A stretch of 64,000 bases of DNA from Roseovarius pelagicus. Lineage in GTDB: Bacteria > Pseudomonadota > Alphaproteobacteria > Rhodobacterales > Rhodobacteraceae. Positions within the stretch are counted from its first letter, which is position 1. Every line of letters begins with the position of its first letter. Below, piece by piece: positions 18,643-27,644 of the stretch. Made by a program: the position numbers and the translations under genes. The notes beneath the pieces are model-generated. The model made no database searches. It was not told the origin of the DNA and saw only the letters and a program-made list of their open reading frames with translations. The stretch covers positions 2,232,001-2,296,000 of the forward strand of contig NZ_CP106738.1 in assembly GCF_025639885.1 (NCBI RefSeq). The letters run 5' to 3'.

Positions 18643-19800
18643 CTAGCCCGTCAACAACCGCTCGATAACCGCGTTCAGAACCATCCGGCCACGAAGCGTC
18701 GTGCGCAGTCGAGAGGAAGAGGCCTCTACCAGACCCATCTCAAACAGCTCTGAGATAGTTTCTTTGCAAACTGGCACACCCCGCAAAGCGGCATATCGGT
18801 CCAGATCGATTCCGTCTGTCAGGCGAAGACCCATCATAAGGTATTCATCGGCCTGTTCATCAGAACCGAGAAGTGAGTTCACCTTGTCCGGTGTGCCGGT
18901 CTCCACTTGTTGTAGCCACTTGTCCGGTTGTGAGAACGCAGCAGTAGCATGTCGGTGGCCATCCAAAGTAAGTCTGCCATGCGCACCTGGTCCGATGCCG
19001 GCGTAATCTCCGGCCTGCCAATAGATCAGGTTATGCCGAGATTCTGATCCCGGTTTGGCATGATTAGAGACTTCATAGGCGAGCATTCCAGCGGCGTTGC
19101 AGATATCTTGCGTCGCCTCGAACATATCTGCCGCAGTGTCCTCGATAGGTAGCCCGCGCAATGTCCCACGGGCGAACCGATCACCGAATGCGGTTCCGGG
19201 TTCGATGGTCAGTTGATAGAGCGAGAGGTGATCAATCGCCATCGACAGCGCTTCGTTCAACTCACCTTTCCAAGCCTCGAGTGTCTGATCCTGTCGGGCA
19301 TAGATCAGATCAAAGCTGACCCGATCGAAGCAATTTCGCGCGATGTCAAAGGCCGCGCGCGCCTCGGAAACAGTGTGGGTGCGTCCAAGCCGCCGAAGAT
19401 CGGCGTCATTCAGCGCCTGAATCCCCATAGAAACGCGGTTCACCCCAGCCTGCGCATAGGCTCGGAATCGATCCGCTTCGACCGAGCCGGGGTTTGCCTC
19501 TAGTGTGATTTCGATATCGTTTGCAGGAGTCCAGAGTTGCGCGACCCGTTCAAGAATTGCTGCGACAGTTTCGGGGGCCATCAGGCTGGGCGTTCCGCCG
19601 CCAAAGAATACGGACCGCATGACCCGCCCGGATGTCAGCGCCGCGATCCGGTCAAGTTCGGATAAATAGGCTCTGCACCACCTTGATTGGTCGATTTTCC
19701 GCGCAACGTGGCTGTTGAAATCGCAGTAGGGACACTTGGCCTCGCAAAAGGGCCAATGGATGTAGAGGCCGAAGCCACCCTGTTGCCAATCTTCAGTCAA
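18643..19800 (-). CDS. hemW: Radical SAM haem chaperone HemW
   Basis: 385 residues if the TTG at 19800 is used. It overlaps the rdgB stop by 8 bases, lies after CAAGG, and gives an N terminus of family length ([19 protein letters not shown]). An ATG at 19830 would add ten residues and a 38-base overlap. The 4Fe-4S motif CEAKCPYC (CX3CX2C) is at about 19-26, with FFGGGTPS and the HemN-like C-terminal domain. This family was long annotated as oxygen-independent coproporphyrinogen oxidase, but HemW members insert haem into respiratory proteins. Confidence 0.92.
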   Translation of the reverse strand: MTEDWQQGGFGLYIHWPFCEAKCPYCDFNSHVARKIDQSRWCRAYLSELDRIAALTSGRVMRSVFFGGGTPSLMAPETVAAILERVAQLWTPANDIEITLEANPGSVEADRFRAYAQAGVNRVSMGIQALNDADLRRLGRTHTVSEARAAFDIARNCFDRVSFDLIYARQDQTLEAWKGELNEALSMAIDHLSLYQLTIEPGTAFGDRFARGTLRGLPIEDTAADMFEATQDICNAAGMLAYEVSNHAKPGSESRHNLIYWQAGDYAGIGPGAHGRLTLDGHRHATAAFSQPDKWLQQVETGTPDKVNSLLGSDEQADEYLMMGLRLTDGIDLDRYAALRGVPVCKETISELFEMGLVEASSSRLRTTLRGRMVLNAVIERLLTG

Positions 19801-20401
19801 AGCAGCCTTGCACCAGTTTGGCGAACGCATCCGCTCGGTGGCTCATCTGGTTTTTCTCCCAGCGATCCATTTCACCGAATGTGATGTCATGGCCGTTGGG
19901 TTGAAAAATGGGATCATACCCGTGTCCCTGTGCCCCGCGCATTGGCCAGACGATCTGACCTTCTACTGTGCCGGGGAACACTTCGTCGTGACCGTCCGGC
20001 CATGCAAGAACCAGCGTACAGCAAAACCGGGCTTCCCAAGGCTTCGGAGCGTTCCGCGCCAACAGCAAATCATGCGTCTTGGTCATGGCCAAAACAAAGT
20101 TGCGGCCATTTGGCGTCTCAGACCAATCGGCGGTGTACACTCCGGGTGCGCCATCAAGCCCGTCGATCTCTAGCCCTGAATCATCGGATAGCGCGGGTAG
20201 GCCAGTGGCCTTGGCTGCGGCGTGTGCCTTGATTCGGGCATTCCCGACAAAGGTGGTTTCAGTCTCGTCCGGCTCTGGCAGGTTTTTGGCCGCCGCGCCA
20301 ATCACCGACACAGCGTAAGGCTCTAGCAAATGTGCAATCTCTTCGAGCTTGCCCGCGTTATGCGTGGCAACCAGCAGAGTATCGCCCGAAAACTTACGCA
20401 T
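19793..20401 (-). CDS. rdgB: dITP/XTP pyrophosphatase (non-canonical purine NTPase)
   Basis: 202 residues from the ATG at 20401, which overlaps the rph stop by 8 bases. The family motifs are [14 protein letters not shown] at about 9-22 and [19 protein letters not shown] at about 70-88; the end is [10 protein letters not shown]. It clears deaminated purine nucleotides (ITP, XTP) before they enter DNA. It belongs to the rph-rdgB-hemW operon, a common alphaproteobacterial order. Confidence 0.95.
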   Translation of the reverse strand: MRKFSGDTLLVATHNAGKLEEIAHLLEPYAVSVIGAAAKNLPEPDETETTFVGNARIKAHAAAKATGLPALSDDSGLEIDGLDGAPGVYTADWSETPNGRNFVLAMTKTHDLLLARNAPKPWEARFCCTLVLAWPDGHDEVFPGTVEGQIVWPMRGAQGHGYDPIFQPNGHDITFGEMDRWEKNQMSHRADAFAKLVQGCFD

Positions 20402-21110
20402 TAACGGCCGCCAGTTGCGCAGCCACCAACTGAGCCACGCCGGCCTCTGCCAGATCAAGCAATTGGTTCATCTGGTCGCGCGAGTATGTAGAGCCTTCTG
20501 CAGACATCTGTACTTCGATCAGACGTTTGGAACCTGTCATGATGAAGTTACCATCAACACCGGCCTCGCTGTCCTCGGGGTAATCAAGGTCAAGAACAGG
20601 CTGCCCGGCGTAGATACCGCAGGATACCGCGGCCACAGGATCGGTCAGGGGATCACTGATCACTTCGCCGGCCTTCATCAGTTTTTGCACGGCCAGTTTA
20701 AGCGCAACCCAGCCACCCGTGATTGACGCACAGCGCGTACCGCCATCGGCCTGAATCACATCGCAGTCGATGGTGATCTGGCGCTCGCCCAATGCGACAC
20801 GATCAACACCGGCGCGCAATGAGCGGCCAATAAGACGCTGGATTTCAACGGTGCGCCCGCCCTGTTTGCCGGCTGACGCCTCGCGACGCATACGTGAGGT
20901 AGTAGAACGTGGCAGCATGCCGTATTCGGCAGTGACCCAACCCAGACCCGAACCTTTGATAAACGGCGGAACGCGATCCTCAATCGTGGCTGTACACAGC
21001 ACATGAGTATCGCCGATCCGGATCATACAGGATCCTTCAGCATGTTTCGTAACACCGGTTTCGATTGAAACGCTGCGCATTTCACCTAGATTTCTTCCCG
21101 AAGGCCGCAT
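20394..21110 (-). CDS. rph: Ribonuclease PH
   Basis: 238 residues from the ATG at 21110 ([19 protein letters not shown]), with AAAGGA upstream; the frame continues upstream to 21242 across hrcA without family similarity. [15 protein letters not shown] and [19 protein letters not shown] are hallmark sequences, and [16 protein letters not shown] includes the phosphate/active-site region. It is a phosphorolytic 3'-5' exoribonuclease that trims tRNA 3' ends. It is divergent from hrcA. Confidence 0.96.
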   Translation of the reverse strand: MRPSGRNLGEMRSVSIETGVTKHAEGSCMIRIGDTHVLCTATIEDRVPPFIKGSGLGWVTAEYGMLPRSTTSRMRREASAGKQGGRTVEIQRLIGRSLRAGVDRVALGERQITIDCDVIQADGGTRCASITGGWVALKLAVQKLMKAGEVISDPLTDPVAAVSCGIYAGQPVLDLDYPEDSEAGVDGNFIMTGSKRLIEVQMSAEGSTYSRDQMNQLLDLAEAGVAQLVAAQLAAVNA

Positions 21111-21172
21111 TGCGTTGTCCTTTCTCGCTTTGCGCAGGGGATAGCGCGGGCGCGTCCAAGTGCCAACCCCGA

Positions 21173-21200
21173 TTGACCTTTCCAACCCTACGGATTTAAT
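21173..21200 (+). promoter_or_regulatory. Possible hrcA promoter
   Basis: TTGACC (21173-21178) and TTTAAT (21195-21200) are spaced 16 bases apart in the rph/hrcA divergent gap. Transcription would begin near 21207, which favours the downstream hrcA start. No CIRCE element (TTAGCACTC-N9-GAGTGCTAA) is visible here. Confidence 0.35.
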
Positions 21201-21228
21201 GGCAGACCAGCAAAGGACCGGTGCCCAG

Positions 21229-22299
21229 ATGATCGACGGCAAACAACTGCTGGAAGAAATGAATGAACGCTCGCGCGAGGTGTTCCGTCGCGTTGTCGAG
21301 GGCTATCTCGCCACGGGGACGCCGGTTGGGTCGCGGACATTGACTCGCGACATGAGCGAGAAGGTCAGTGCGGCAACGATCCGTAACGTGATGCAGGATC
21401 TTGAATATATGGGTCTGTTGGGCAGCACGCATGTCAGTTCAGGCCGCGTGCCGACCGAGGGCGGCCTACGCATGTTTGTTGACGGCCTGTTAGAGGTAGG
21501 CGATCTGCAAACATCGGATCGGCAGCTGATGGATGCGACCATGTCCAGCAATAGTCAGGATGTCAGCGGTGTGTTGGACCGTATCGGCGCAGCGTTGTCG
21601 GGCGTTACCCAAGGTGCATCGCTGGTGCTGGCCCCAAAACACGAAGCACCGATCAAACATATAGAGTTTGTCAGCCTCGGCCACGACCGGGCGCTGGTGG
21701 TGCTGGTGTTTGGCGATGGCCATGTCGAGAACCGGATTTTTACGCCGCCTCCGGGGCAGACGCCCAGTTCTATGCGCGAAGCAGCAAATTTTCTAAATGC
21801 GCTGATCGAGGGGCGCACCCTGTCTGACCTTCAGACGGTCATCTCCCGACAGATCACGGACCGGCGGCAGGAAATTGATCAGCTCGCGCATGCGATGGTC
21901 GAAAGCGGACTGGCCGTATGGTCGGGAGAAGGCGAAGGCGATGGCCCTGATCGGCTCATCGTTCGTGGGCGGTCAAATTTGCTGGCTGGTGACGAGTCAG
22001 AGGACAACCTGAGCCGCATTAAAACGCTCTTTGACGATCTGGAACGCAAACGTGATATTGCAAATTTCCTAGAGCTGGCGGATGAGGGCGAAGGTGTGCG
22101 CATTTTTATCGGCTCAGAGAACAAACTTTTCTCACTTTCGGGTTCCTCTTTGGTCGTCTCTCCTTATATGAACGCTGATCGAAAGATTGTCGGTGCGGTT
22201 GGGGTCATCGGACCCACGCGGCTCAACTATGGGCGGATCGTTCCGATTGTGGATTACACGGCGCAGCTGGTAGGCAAGCTGATCGCCGACAGAAGTTAG
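21229..22299 (+). CDS. hrcA: Heat-inducible transcription repressor HrcA
   Basis: 356 residues from ATG 21229. In-frame starts at 21160 (GTG) and 21199 (ATG) are possible, but homologues have about ten residues before the conserved MNERSREVF and an AAAGGA lies upstream of 21229. The N-terminal winged helix includes [38 protein letters not shown]-like domain and [19 protein letters not shown] end the protein. HrcA represses groE and other chaperone genes through CIRCE. grpE follows after nine bases. Confidence 0.93.
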   Translation: MIDGKQLLEEMNERSREVFRRVVEGYLATGTPVGSRTLTRDMSEKVSAATIRNVMQDLEYMGLLGSTHVSSGRVPTEGGLRMFVDGLLEVGDLQTSDRQLMDATMSSNSQDVSGVLDRIGAALSGVTQGASLVLAPKHEAPIKHIEFVSLGHDRALVVLVFGDGHVENRIFTPPPGQTPSSMREAANFLNALIEGRTLSDLQTVISRQITDRRQEIDQLAHAMVESGLAVWSGEGEGDGPDRLIVRGRSNLLAGDESEDNLSRIKTLFDDLERKRDIANFLELADEGEGVRIFIGSENKLFSLSGSSLVVSPYMNADRKIVGAVGVIGPTRLNYGRIVPIVDYTAQLVGKLIADRS

Positions 22300-22308
22300 A
22301 GGGCAGAA

Positions 22309-22872
22309 ATGATGGCCGAGCCAAAAAACGACGACTTTCTCGACGATCTAGAGCAGGTGGAAGCCGAGGAATACGAGGCCGCCAACGCGGAAATTTCAGA
22401 TGCTGATGTCGAGCTGGACACATTGCGTGCAGAGCGGGATTCGTTTCAGGACAAATTTATGCGCGCGCTGGCGGATGCCGAGAACGTGCGCAAACGTGCC
22501 GATCGCGACCGGCGCGAGGCCGAAAATTATGGCGGGTCAAAGCTGGCTCGCGATCTGTTGCCGGTATACGACAACATGAAGCGCGCGCTGGAAACTGTTA
22601 AAGAGGATCAAAAGGCTGCGGCCCCCGGTCTGATCGAGGGTATTGAGCTGACCATGCGCGAATTGCTGAATGTTTTTCGTCGTCACGGTATGCAGATCGT
22701 CTCGCCCGAGATTGGCGATCGGTTCGATCCGCAGCAACACGAGGCGATGTTCGAGGCGCCGTTGCCCGGAACCAAGGCAGGTGAAATTATTCAGGTTTCT
22801 GCCGAAGGTTTCATGCTGCATGACCGTATCTTGCGTCCGGCGCAGGTCGGTGTCTCGTCAATGCAGGGATAG
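22309..22872 (+). CDS. grpE: Nucleotide exchange factor GrpE
   Basis: 187 residues. An acidic N terminus (about 1-40) precedes a coiled coil with DKFMRALADAENVRKRADRD at about 45-65, and the beta domain ends GFMLHDRILRPAQVGVS, as in the family. GrpE releases ADP from DnaK. GAGGG lies a few bases before the ATG; a second ATG follows directly at 22312. It is linked to hrcA, a heat-shock pairing. dnaK is not in this window. Confidence 0.95.
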   Translation: MMAEPKNDDFLDDLEQVEAEEYEAANAEISDADVELDTLRAERDSFQDKFMRALADAENVRKRADRDRREAENYGGSKLARDLLPVYDNMKRALETVKEDQKAAAPGLIEGIELTMRELLNVFRRHGMQIVSPEIGDRFDPQQHEAMFEAPLPGTKAGEIIQVSAEGFMLHDRILRPAQVGVSSMQG

Positions 22873-22878
22873 TTCGGG

Positions 22879-22899
22879 CGCGCCGCTTAACGCGGCGCG
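22879..22899. terminator. GC-rich hairpin between convergent grpE and hydrolase gene
   Basis: CGCGCCGC (22879-22886) and GCGGCGCG (22892-22899) form a perfect 8-base stem with loop TTAAC. The loop contains the stop codon of the minus-strand hydrolase. There is no T tract on either side, so it may be a bidirectional or Rho-assisted mRNA end rather than a classic intrinsic terminator. Confidence 0.45.
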
Positions 22900-24863
22900 G
22901 ACCCACGCATCTCGCGTTCAAAAATCAGCAGGTCGTCTTCATAAGCGCGCAGGGTGTGACCGAATTCGAATCGGTCACAATGACCGCGCATGTGTGTTTC
23001 GACCTCGGTGCGCACCATCCACTCCGCTCGACCAAAGCTGCGGCACCACAGTATATCTACCTCGGCAGAAGCCGGGTCGTCGCGAAGGATCTGCCAAGTC
23101 TCCAAGATACTGCTTCCTGTGATTAGCCCGGTTTCGACATCCTCGACTAACCCGTGGTCGACGGAAATCTGCACACGCGATCCTGCGTCTGTGTCGGTGG
23201 TTTTTGATCCATGTCGTTCTCGCAGGACGCGATATGGGCGCACCTCCATAGGGCTTGGCGGGTCAAACTCTGCGTTGGAAACGGCACCACGCAGTTCCGG
23301 CAGGCTAAGCGAGCCTCCTGTAACGGTTAGGGTGAATGGCACAGCTTCAGGCCAGCAATACGGCCAATAGCTGTTCGAAATTGCCAGCCGAAGCCGATGG
23401 CCAGCGGGGAGACGATAAGCAGATTGATCCAGTGGTACGTGAATGTCATAGACTTGATCGACCACCAGATCGCGGCCCTCGTCAAAACCATCACGATGGC
23501 GCAGGTTCAACATGCCGAGGGAGATCAAGGCAGACGTACCATCGGGACGCAAATCACAGAGCCGCACGATCATTTGTGCGCGTGGCTGATCGGATACGAC
23601 CCGTAGTGTAACCTGTGGCCCCCCGAGCAGCGTCATGTCTGCCGACAAAGGCGCGGAGTCAAAGCAGGTGGAAGCGTTGTCATCCAACGTTTGATCATCC
23701 GGTAGCTCGCGCGTCCCGGTGCCAAAGGGAAAATACTCACCACATGCCACACCGCACATAAGATCAGTCTCGATCTGTGCGGAAAACGGCGCAGCTTGAC
23801 CTAATGTCCCGTCGCCAAAATGAAAAACAGTCTCTGTTATTGCAGAACTGGGCCACTCCGCCACGCTAACCCAACGACCGGGCCGGTGGTTTAGCGCGGG
23901 ATCGGGCGCGACGCTGTCCATGATGTAGGCGCGCATCGCAGGATCATGGGCCACACCGGTGTCTGTGTCCTTCAGCCAGTGATCCCACCAACGCAACGCC
24001 TCTGCCAGATAGTCGATCGCAGGGGCTATATTACTGATATTGGGGTATTTATGATCCCAAGGTCCAAAAATGGCTTTGACCGGAGAGGACAGGTTCGCGG
24101 CCATGTGGGCCATTGCGTTGCGGTATCCGTCATGTTGCCCGCCCATGACCAGCACAGGGGCTTTGATCGCCGCATAATCCTCGCAAATAGAGCCATGCTG
24201 CCAGTAGGAATCACGATCTGGGTGATCCATCCATGTTTGGGCTAGGAACGGCGCGGAGTTTAACCGCTCCAACCAGGTTTCACGCCACGCGTCACCGACG
24301 ATCTGGGGGTCAGGCGGAGTCGAGAACCATGAAAGGACAGTTGCGGCCCATCCGATGTTTTCGCCCAGTTGTATACCGCCTTTGTAATGAATGTCGTCCG
24401 AATACCGATCAACGGTTGTACCGATGCTGATCACCGCCTTGAGCGGTTCGGGCGCGCGCGCGGCGATCTGCACAGCGTTGAAGCCACCCCATGATATACC
24501 CTGCATCCCGATCCGGCCGTTGCACCACTGTTGTTCGGCAATCCAGTGCAGCAGATCGACGCCGTCCTGTAATTCCTGCTCGGAATATTCATCGTCGAAC
24601 AGGCTATTGCTGTCGCCGCAGCCCCGCCGGTCCACGCGCAAGCAGACATAACCCGCCTTGGCAAAATGCAGATGCATTCCGTGGTCGCGGGCGGCAGTGC
24701 CGTCCGATTTCCGATATGGCAGGTACTCGACGATTGCGGGAAGCGGTGATTTTAGGGCATCTACGGGCATCCAGACTTTGGCAGATAGTCGTGTGCCGTC
24801 CGGCAGCGGAATACCCATATCGGGTTGAATTTCAACGTTCCTATTTGGCGCGTTTGTCACCAT
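22887..24863 (-). CDS. CocE/NonD family alpha/beta hydrolase (X-Pro dipeptidyl-peptidase-like)
   Basis: 658 residues from the ATG at 24863, which has GGAG seven bases upstream. The catalytic domain contains the nucleophile motif GISWGG with S124, after VDRRGCGDS. About residues 380-630 form the beta-sandwich seen in CocE and X-Pro dipeptidyl peptidases (LRLAISNSYWPYCWP). Relatives cleave esters, acyl-peptides or cocaine; the natural substrate here cannot be told. No signal peptide, so cytoplasmic. The start overlaps the mutS end by 23 bases, suggesting it is read through from mutS. Confidence 0.88.
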   Translation of the reverse strand: MVTNAPNRNVEIQPDMGIPLPDGTRLSAKVWMPVDALKSPLPAIVEYLPYRKSDGTAARDHGMHLHFAKAGYVCLRVDRRGCGDSNSLFDDEYSEQELQDGVDLLHWIAEQQWCNGRIGMQGISWGGFNAVQIAARAPEPLKAVISIGTTVDRYSDDIHYKGGIQLGENIGWAATVLSWFSTPPDPQIVGDAWRETWLERLNSAPFLAQTWMDHPDRDSYWQHGSICEDYAAIKAPVLVMGGQHDGYRNAMAHMAANLSSPVKAIFGPWDHKYPNISNIAPAIDYLAEALRWWDHWLKDTDTGVAHDPAMRAYIMDSVAPDPALNHRPGRWVSVAEWPSSAITETVFHFGDGTLGQAAPFSAQIETDLMCGVACGEYFPFGTGTRELPDDQTLDDNASTCFDSAPLSADMTLLGGPQVTLRVVSDQPRAQMIVRLCDLRPDGTSALISLGMLNLRHRDGFDEGRDLVVDQVYDIHVPLDQSAYRLPAGHRLRLAISNSYWPYCWPEAVPFTLTVTGGSLSLPELRGAVSNAEFDPPSPMEVRPYRVLRERHGSKTTDTDAGSRVQISVDHGLVEDVETGLITGSSILETWQILRDDPASAEVDILWCRSFGRAEWMVRTEVETHMRGHCDRFEFGHTLRAYEDDLLIFEREMRGSAPR

Positions 24864-27510
24864 TACGACTCTCCAACAACGTCTTAAGATCATAGACCAG
24901 ATCCAAGGCCTCACGCGGGGTTAATGTATCTGGCAATACATCGGCCAAGCGCGATTCGACTTCAGACGCTGAGGTCTGCGCAGGTGCCGGCGTGGCAGGG
25001 CGTGCAGAAAACAGCGGCAGATCGTCAATCAGTGTCGATCGGGTCGCACCGCCCTCGCGTTCACCGCGTTCCAACGCGTCCAGCACGATACGGGCGCGAT
25101 CAACCACAGCCGCTGGCAACCCGGCCAGTTTGGCAACCTGAACACCATAGGATCGATCCGCAGCACCCCGCCGTACTTCATGCAGAAAGATGACGTCGCC
25201 ATCGTGTTCCTTGACGTTTACCGTAGCGTTTTCGACACGATCCAGTTTGTCAGTCAGATTGGTCAATTCGTGGTAATGCGTCGCAAAGAGCGCGCGACAG
25301 GCGTTTACATCATGCAAATGTTCCAAGGTGGCCCAAGCGATGGAAAGCCCATCATACGTAGCTGTGCCGCGCCCGATCTCATCCAGAATCACCAGTGCTG
25401 CATCGTCCGCTTGATTAAGAATCGCGGCAGTCTCGACCATTTCGACCATGAACGTGGATCGTCCGCGTGCCAGATCATCGGATGCACCCACGCGGCTGAA
25501 CAATTGGCTGACAATACCGATATGGGCCGACTTGGCCGGAACGTAACTACCCATCTGAGCGAGCAGCGCGATGAGGGCGTTCTGACGCAGGAAAGTCGAT
25601 TTACCTGCCATGTTGGGACCAGTCAGCAACCAGATATCATTATCTTCGCCCAGATCGCACCCGTTGGCGATAAACGGTCCACCGCCCTGACTACGCAGAG
25701 CGGCCTCCACTACGGGATGCCGTCCGCCCTCAATCACCAATGCGCGACTATCGTCGACGTGCGGACTGCACCAATCCTGTTCGGTGGCAAGATCGGCCAA
25801 GGCAGTGGTCAGGTCCAGTTCAGACAGCGCACGAGCGGTCTGGGAAATTTGTGCGGAGTTGTCCAAAACGACACGAGTCAGGCTGTGATAGAGCCGCTTT
25901 TCTATCTCTAACGCGCGCCCGCCCGCGTTCAGTATGCGCGTTTCCATCTCTGACAATGGGACGGTTGTGAACCGGACCTGATTGGCTGTTGTCTGCCGAT
26001 GTTTGAACACCTCGCTCAAAGGCTCTGAAAGCATTTTTTCGGCGTGGGTTGCGGTGACTTCGACGAAGTATCCCAGAACGTTGTTATGTTTGATCTTTAG
26101 TGCTGCGATACCGGTTTGCTTGGCATAATCTGCCTGCATCCCTGCAATCACGCTGCGCCCCTCGTCACGCAACTGGCGGGCTTCATCCAATTCAGGATCG
26201 TGACCAGACGCAATGAATCCACCGTCACGCGCCAGCAGAGGCGGTTCAGCAACCAGAGCCTGTTCCAGTAATGCAATGATTTCGTCATGTCCGGTCAACG
26301 CGGTGGCCGCGTCTGCGGTCAATTTAGGCAAAGTGCCACCCGCAAACATGCCAGCGATGGCTTTGGCTTGTACCAGAGCATTCCGAATTGCGGCCAGATC
26401 ACGCGGACCACCCCGATCCAGGCCGAGCCGGGACAAAGCCCGGTCGAGATCGGGGACCTTGCGCAACGTGGCGCGCAGATCAGCCGATAATCGACCCTGT
26501 TCCTGCGCAAACGCAAGTGTCTCCAGACGATCACGGATAACGTTCAGATTGCGGGATGGGCTGGATAATCGCCGCTCAAGCAGGCGTCCGCCCCCGGCCG
26601 TTACGGTTCTGTCAATCGTGGCGAGGAGCGAGCCAGCTCTGCCGCCGGATAGCGCTTGAGTTAGCTCCAGATTGCGCCGCGTTGCTGCATCTATCTGCAT
26701 CGCGCCTGCACGGTCTTCTCGCTGCGGTGCGCGCAGCAGGGGAAGTTTGCCCTTTTGCGTCAGGTCGAGATATTCGACAAGCGCGCCCATTGCGGCCATC
26801 TCAGGTCGGGTGAAACTGCCAAAAGCATCAAGCGTGCTGACACCGAAAAGCGAACAGAGACGTTTTTCAGCACCCGTGCTGTCAAATGCTGCGCGTCCAA
26901 GTGGGGTCAGAGACGCGCCGATTTCAGAGACTGTTTCAGCCCAATCAAGGTTTGCTTGATCTACCGCAATCACTTCGCTGGGCCGCAACTGTGCCAATTC
27001 GGGGGGGATGTGCGCTGCTGTAAGAGGCATCACATGAAACGCACCCGTCGAAATATCGGTCCATGCCAGCGCGTGATCGCCGCGTACTTCGGCGATCGCC
27101 GCGAGGTAATTGTGCCGCCGCGCTTCCAGCAGGCTTTCTTCGGTCAGCGTACCGGGCGTGACCAGCCGCACAACACCGCGTTTGACCACGGACTTTCCGC
27201 CACGCTTCTTGGCCTCTGCCGGGCTTTCCAGTTGCTCGCATACCGCCACGCGAAAGCCCTTGCGGATGAGCGTCAACAGATACCCTTCGGCTGCATGGAA
27301 AGGAACGCCGCACATCGCAATGTCCTCTCCCAGATGCTTGCCCCTTTTGGTTAGCGCGATATCCAGCGCCTCGGCAGCAAGCGCCGCATCGTCAAAGAAC
27401 AATTCGTAAAAGTCGCCCATCCGATAAAACAGCAGTGCATTGGGATACTCTGCCTTTATCTCAAGGTATTGTGCCATCATGGGCGTTGCGGTTGGTCCTG
27501 CAGCAGTCAC
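24841..27510 (-). CDS. mutS: DNA mismatch repair ATPase MutS
   Basis: 889 residues from the GTG at 27510, with GGGGGA six bases upstream; the frame is open to 27657 but the added part is not MutS-like. Mismatch-recognition motif GDFYELF is at about 37-43, the clamp and lever regions follow, then Walker A TGPNMAGKSTFLRQ at about 620-633 and Walker B VILDEIGRGTATYDGLSIAW. It recognises base mismatches and loops. mutL is not nearby. It is divergent from the malic enzyme gene. Confidence 0.97.
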   Translation of the reverse strand: MTAAGPTATPMMAQYLEIKAEYPNALLFYRMGDFYELFFDDAALAAEALDIALTKRGKHLGEDIAMCGVPFHAAEGYLLTLIRKGFRVAVCEQLESPAEAKKRGGKSVVKRGVVRLVTPGTLTEESLLEARRHNYLAAIAEVRGDHALAWTDISTGAFHVMPLTAAHIPPELAQLRPSEVIAVDQANLDWAETVSEIGASLTPLGRAAFDSTGAEKRLCSLFGVSTLDAFGSFTRPEMAAMGALVEYLDLTQKGKLPLLRAPQREDRAGAMQIDAATRRNLELTQALSGGRAGSLLATIDRTVTAGGGRLLERRLSSPSRNLNVIRDRLETLAFAQEQGRLSADLRATLRKVPDLDRALSRLGLDRGGPRDLAAIRNALVQAKAIAGMFAGGTLPKLTADAATALTGHDEIIALLEQALVAEPPLLARDGGFIASGHDPELDEARQLRDEGRSVIAGMQADYAKQTGIAALKIKHNNVLGYFVEVTATHAEKMLSEPLSEVFKHRQTTANQVRFTTVPLSEMETRILNAGGRALEIEKRLYHSLTRVVLDNSAQISQTARALSELDLTTALADLATEQDWCSPHVDDSRALVIEGGRHPVVEAALRSQGGGPFIANGCDLGEDNDIWLLTGPNMAGKSTFLRQNALIALLAQMGSYVPAKSAHIGIVSQLFSRVGASDDLARGRSTFMVEMVETAAILNQADDAALVILDEIGRGTATYDGLSIAWATLEHLHDVNACRALFATHYHELTNLTDKLDRVENATVNVKEHDGDVIFLHEVRRGAADRSYGVQVAKLAGLPAAVVDRARIVLDALERGEREGGATRSTLIDDLPLFSARPATPAPAQTSASEVESRLADVLPDTLTPREALDLVYDLKTLLESRNGDKRAK

Positions 27511-27644
27511 GAAATCCCCCAATCGCGTTTGCCGGACCCTACAAAGCGACGCGGCGCTGCGAAAGCCAAAAGCGCGTTCCAGTTGAGGCTGTGCAAAAGG
27601 GCGGTTATGGATGTGCAACCGTTTTGCAAGGATGAACATCGCCA

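Noticed and set aside
21111..21228. CIRCE operator for hrcA-grpE
   Set aside because: No TTAGCACTC/GAGTGCTAA pair is visible in the gap.
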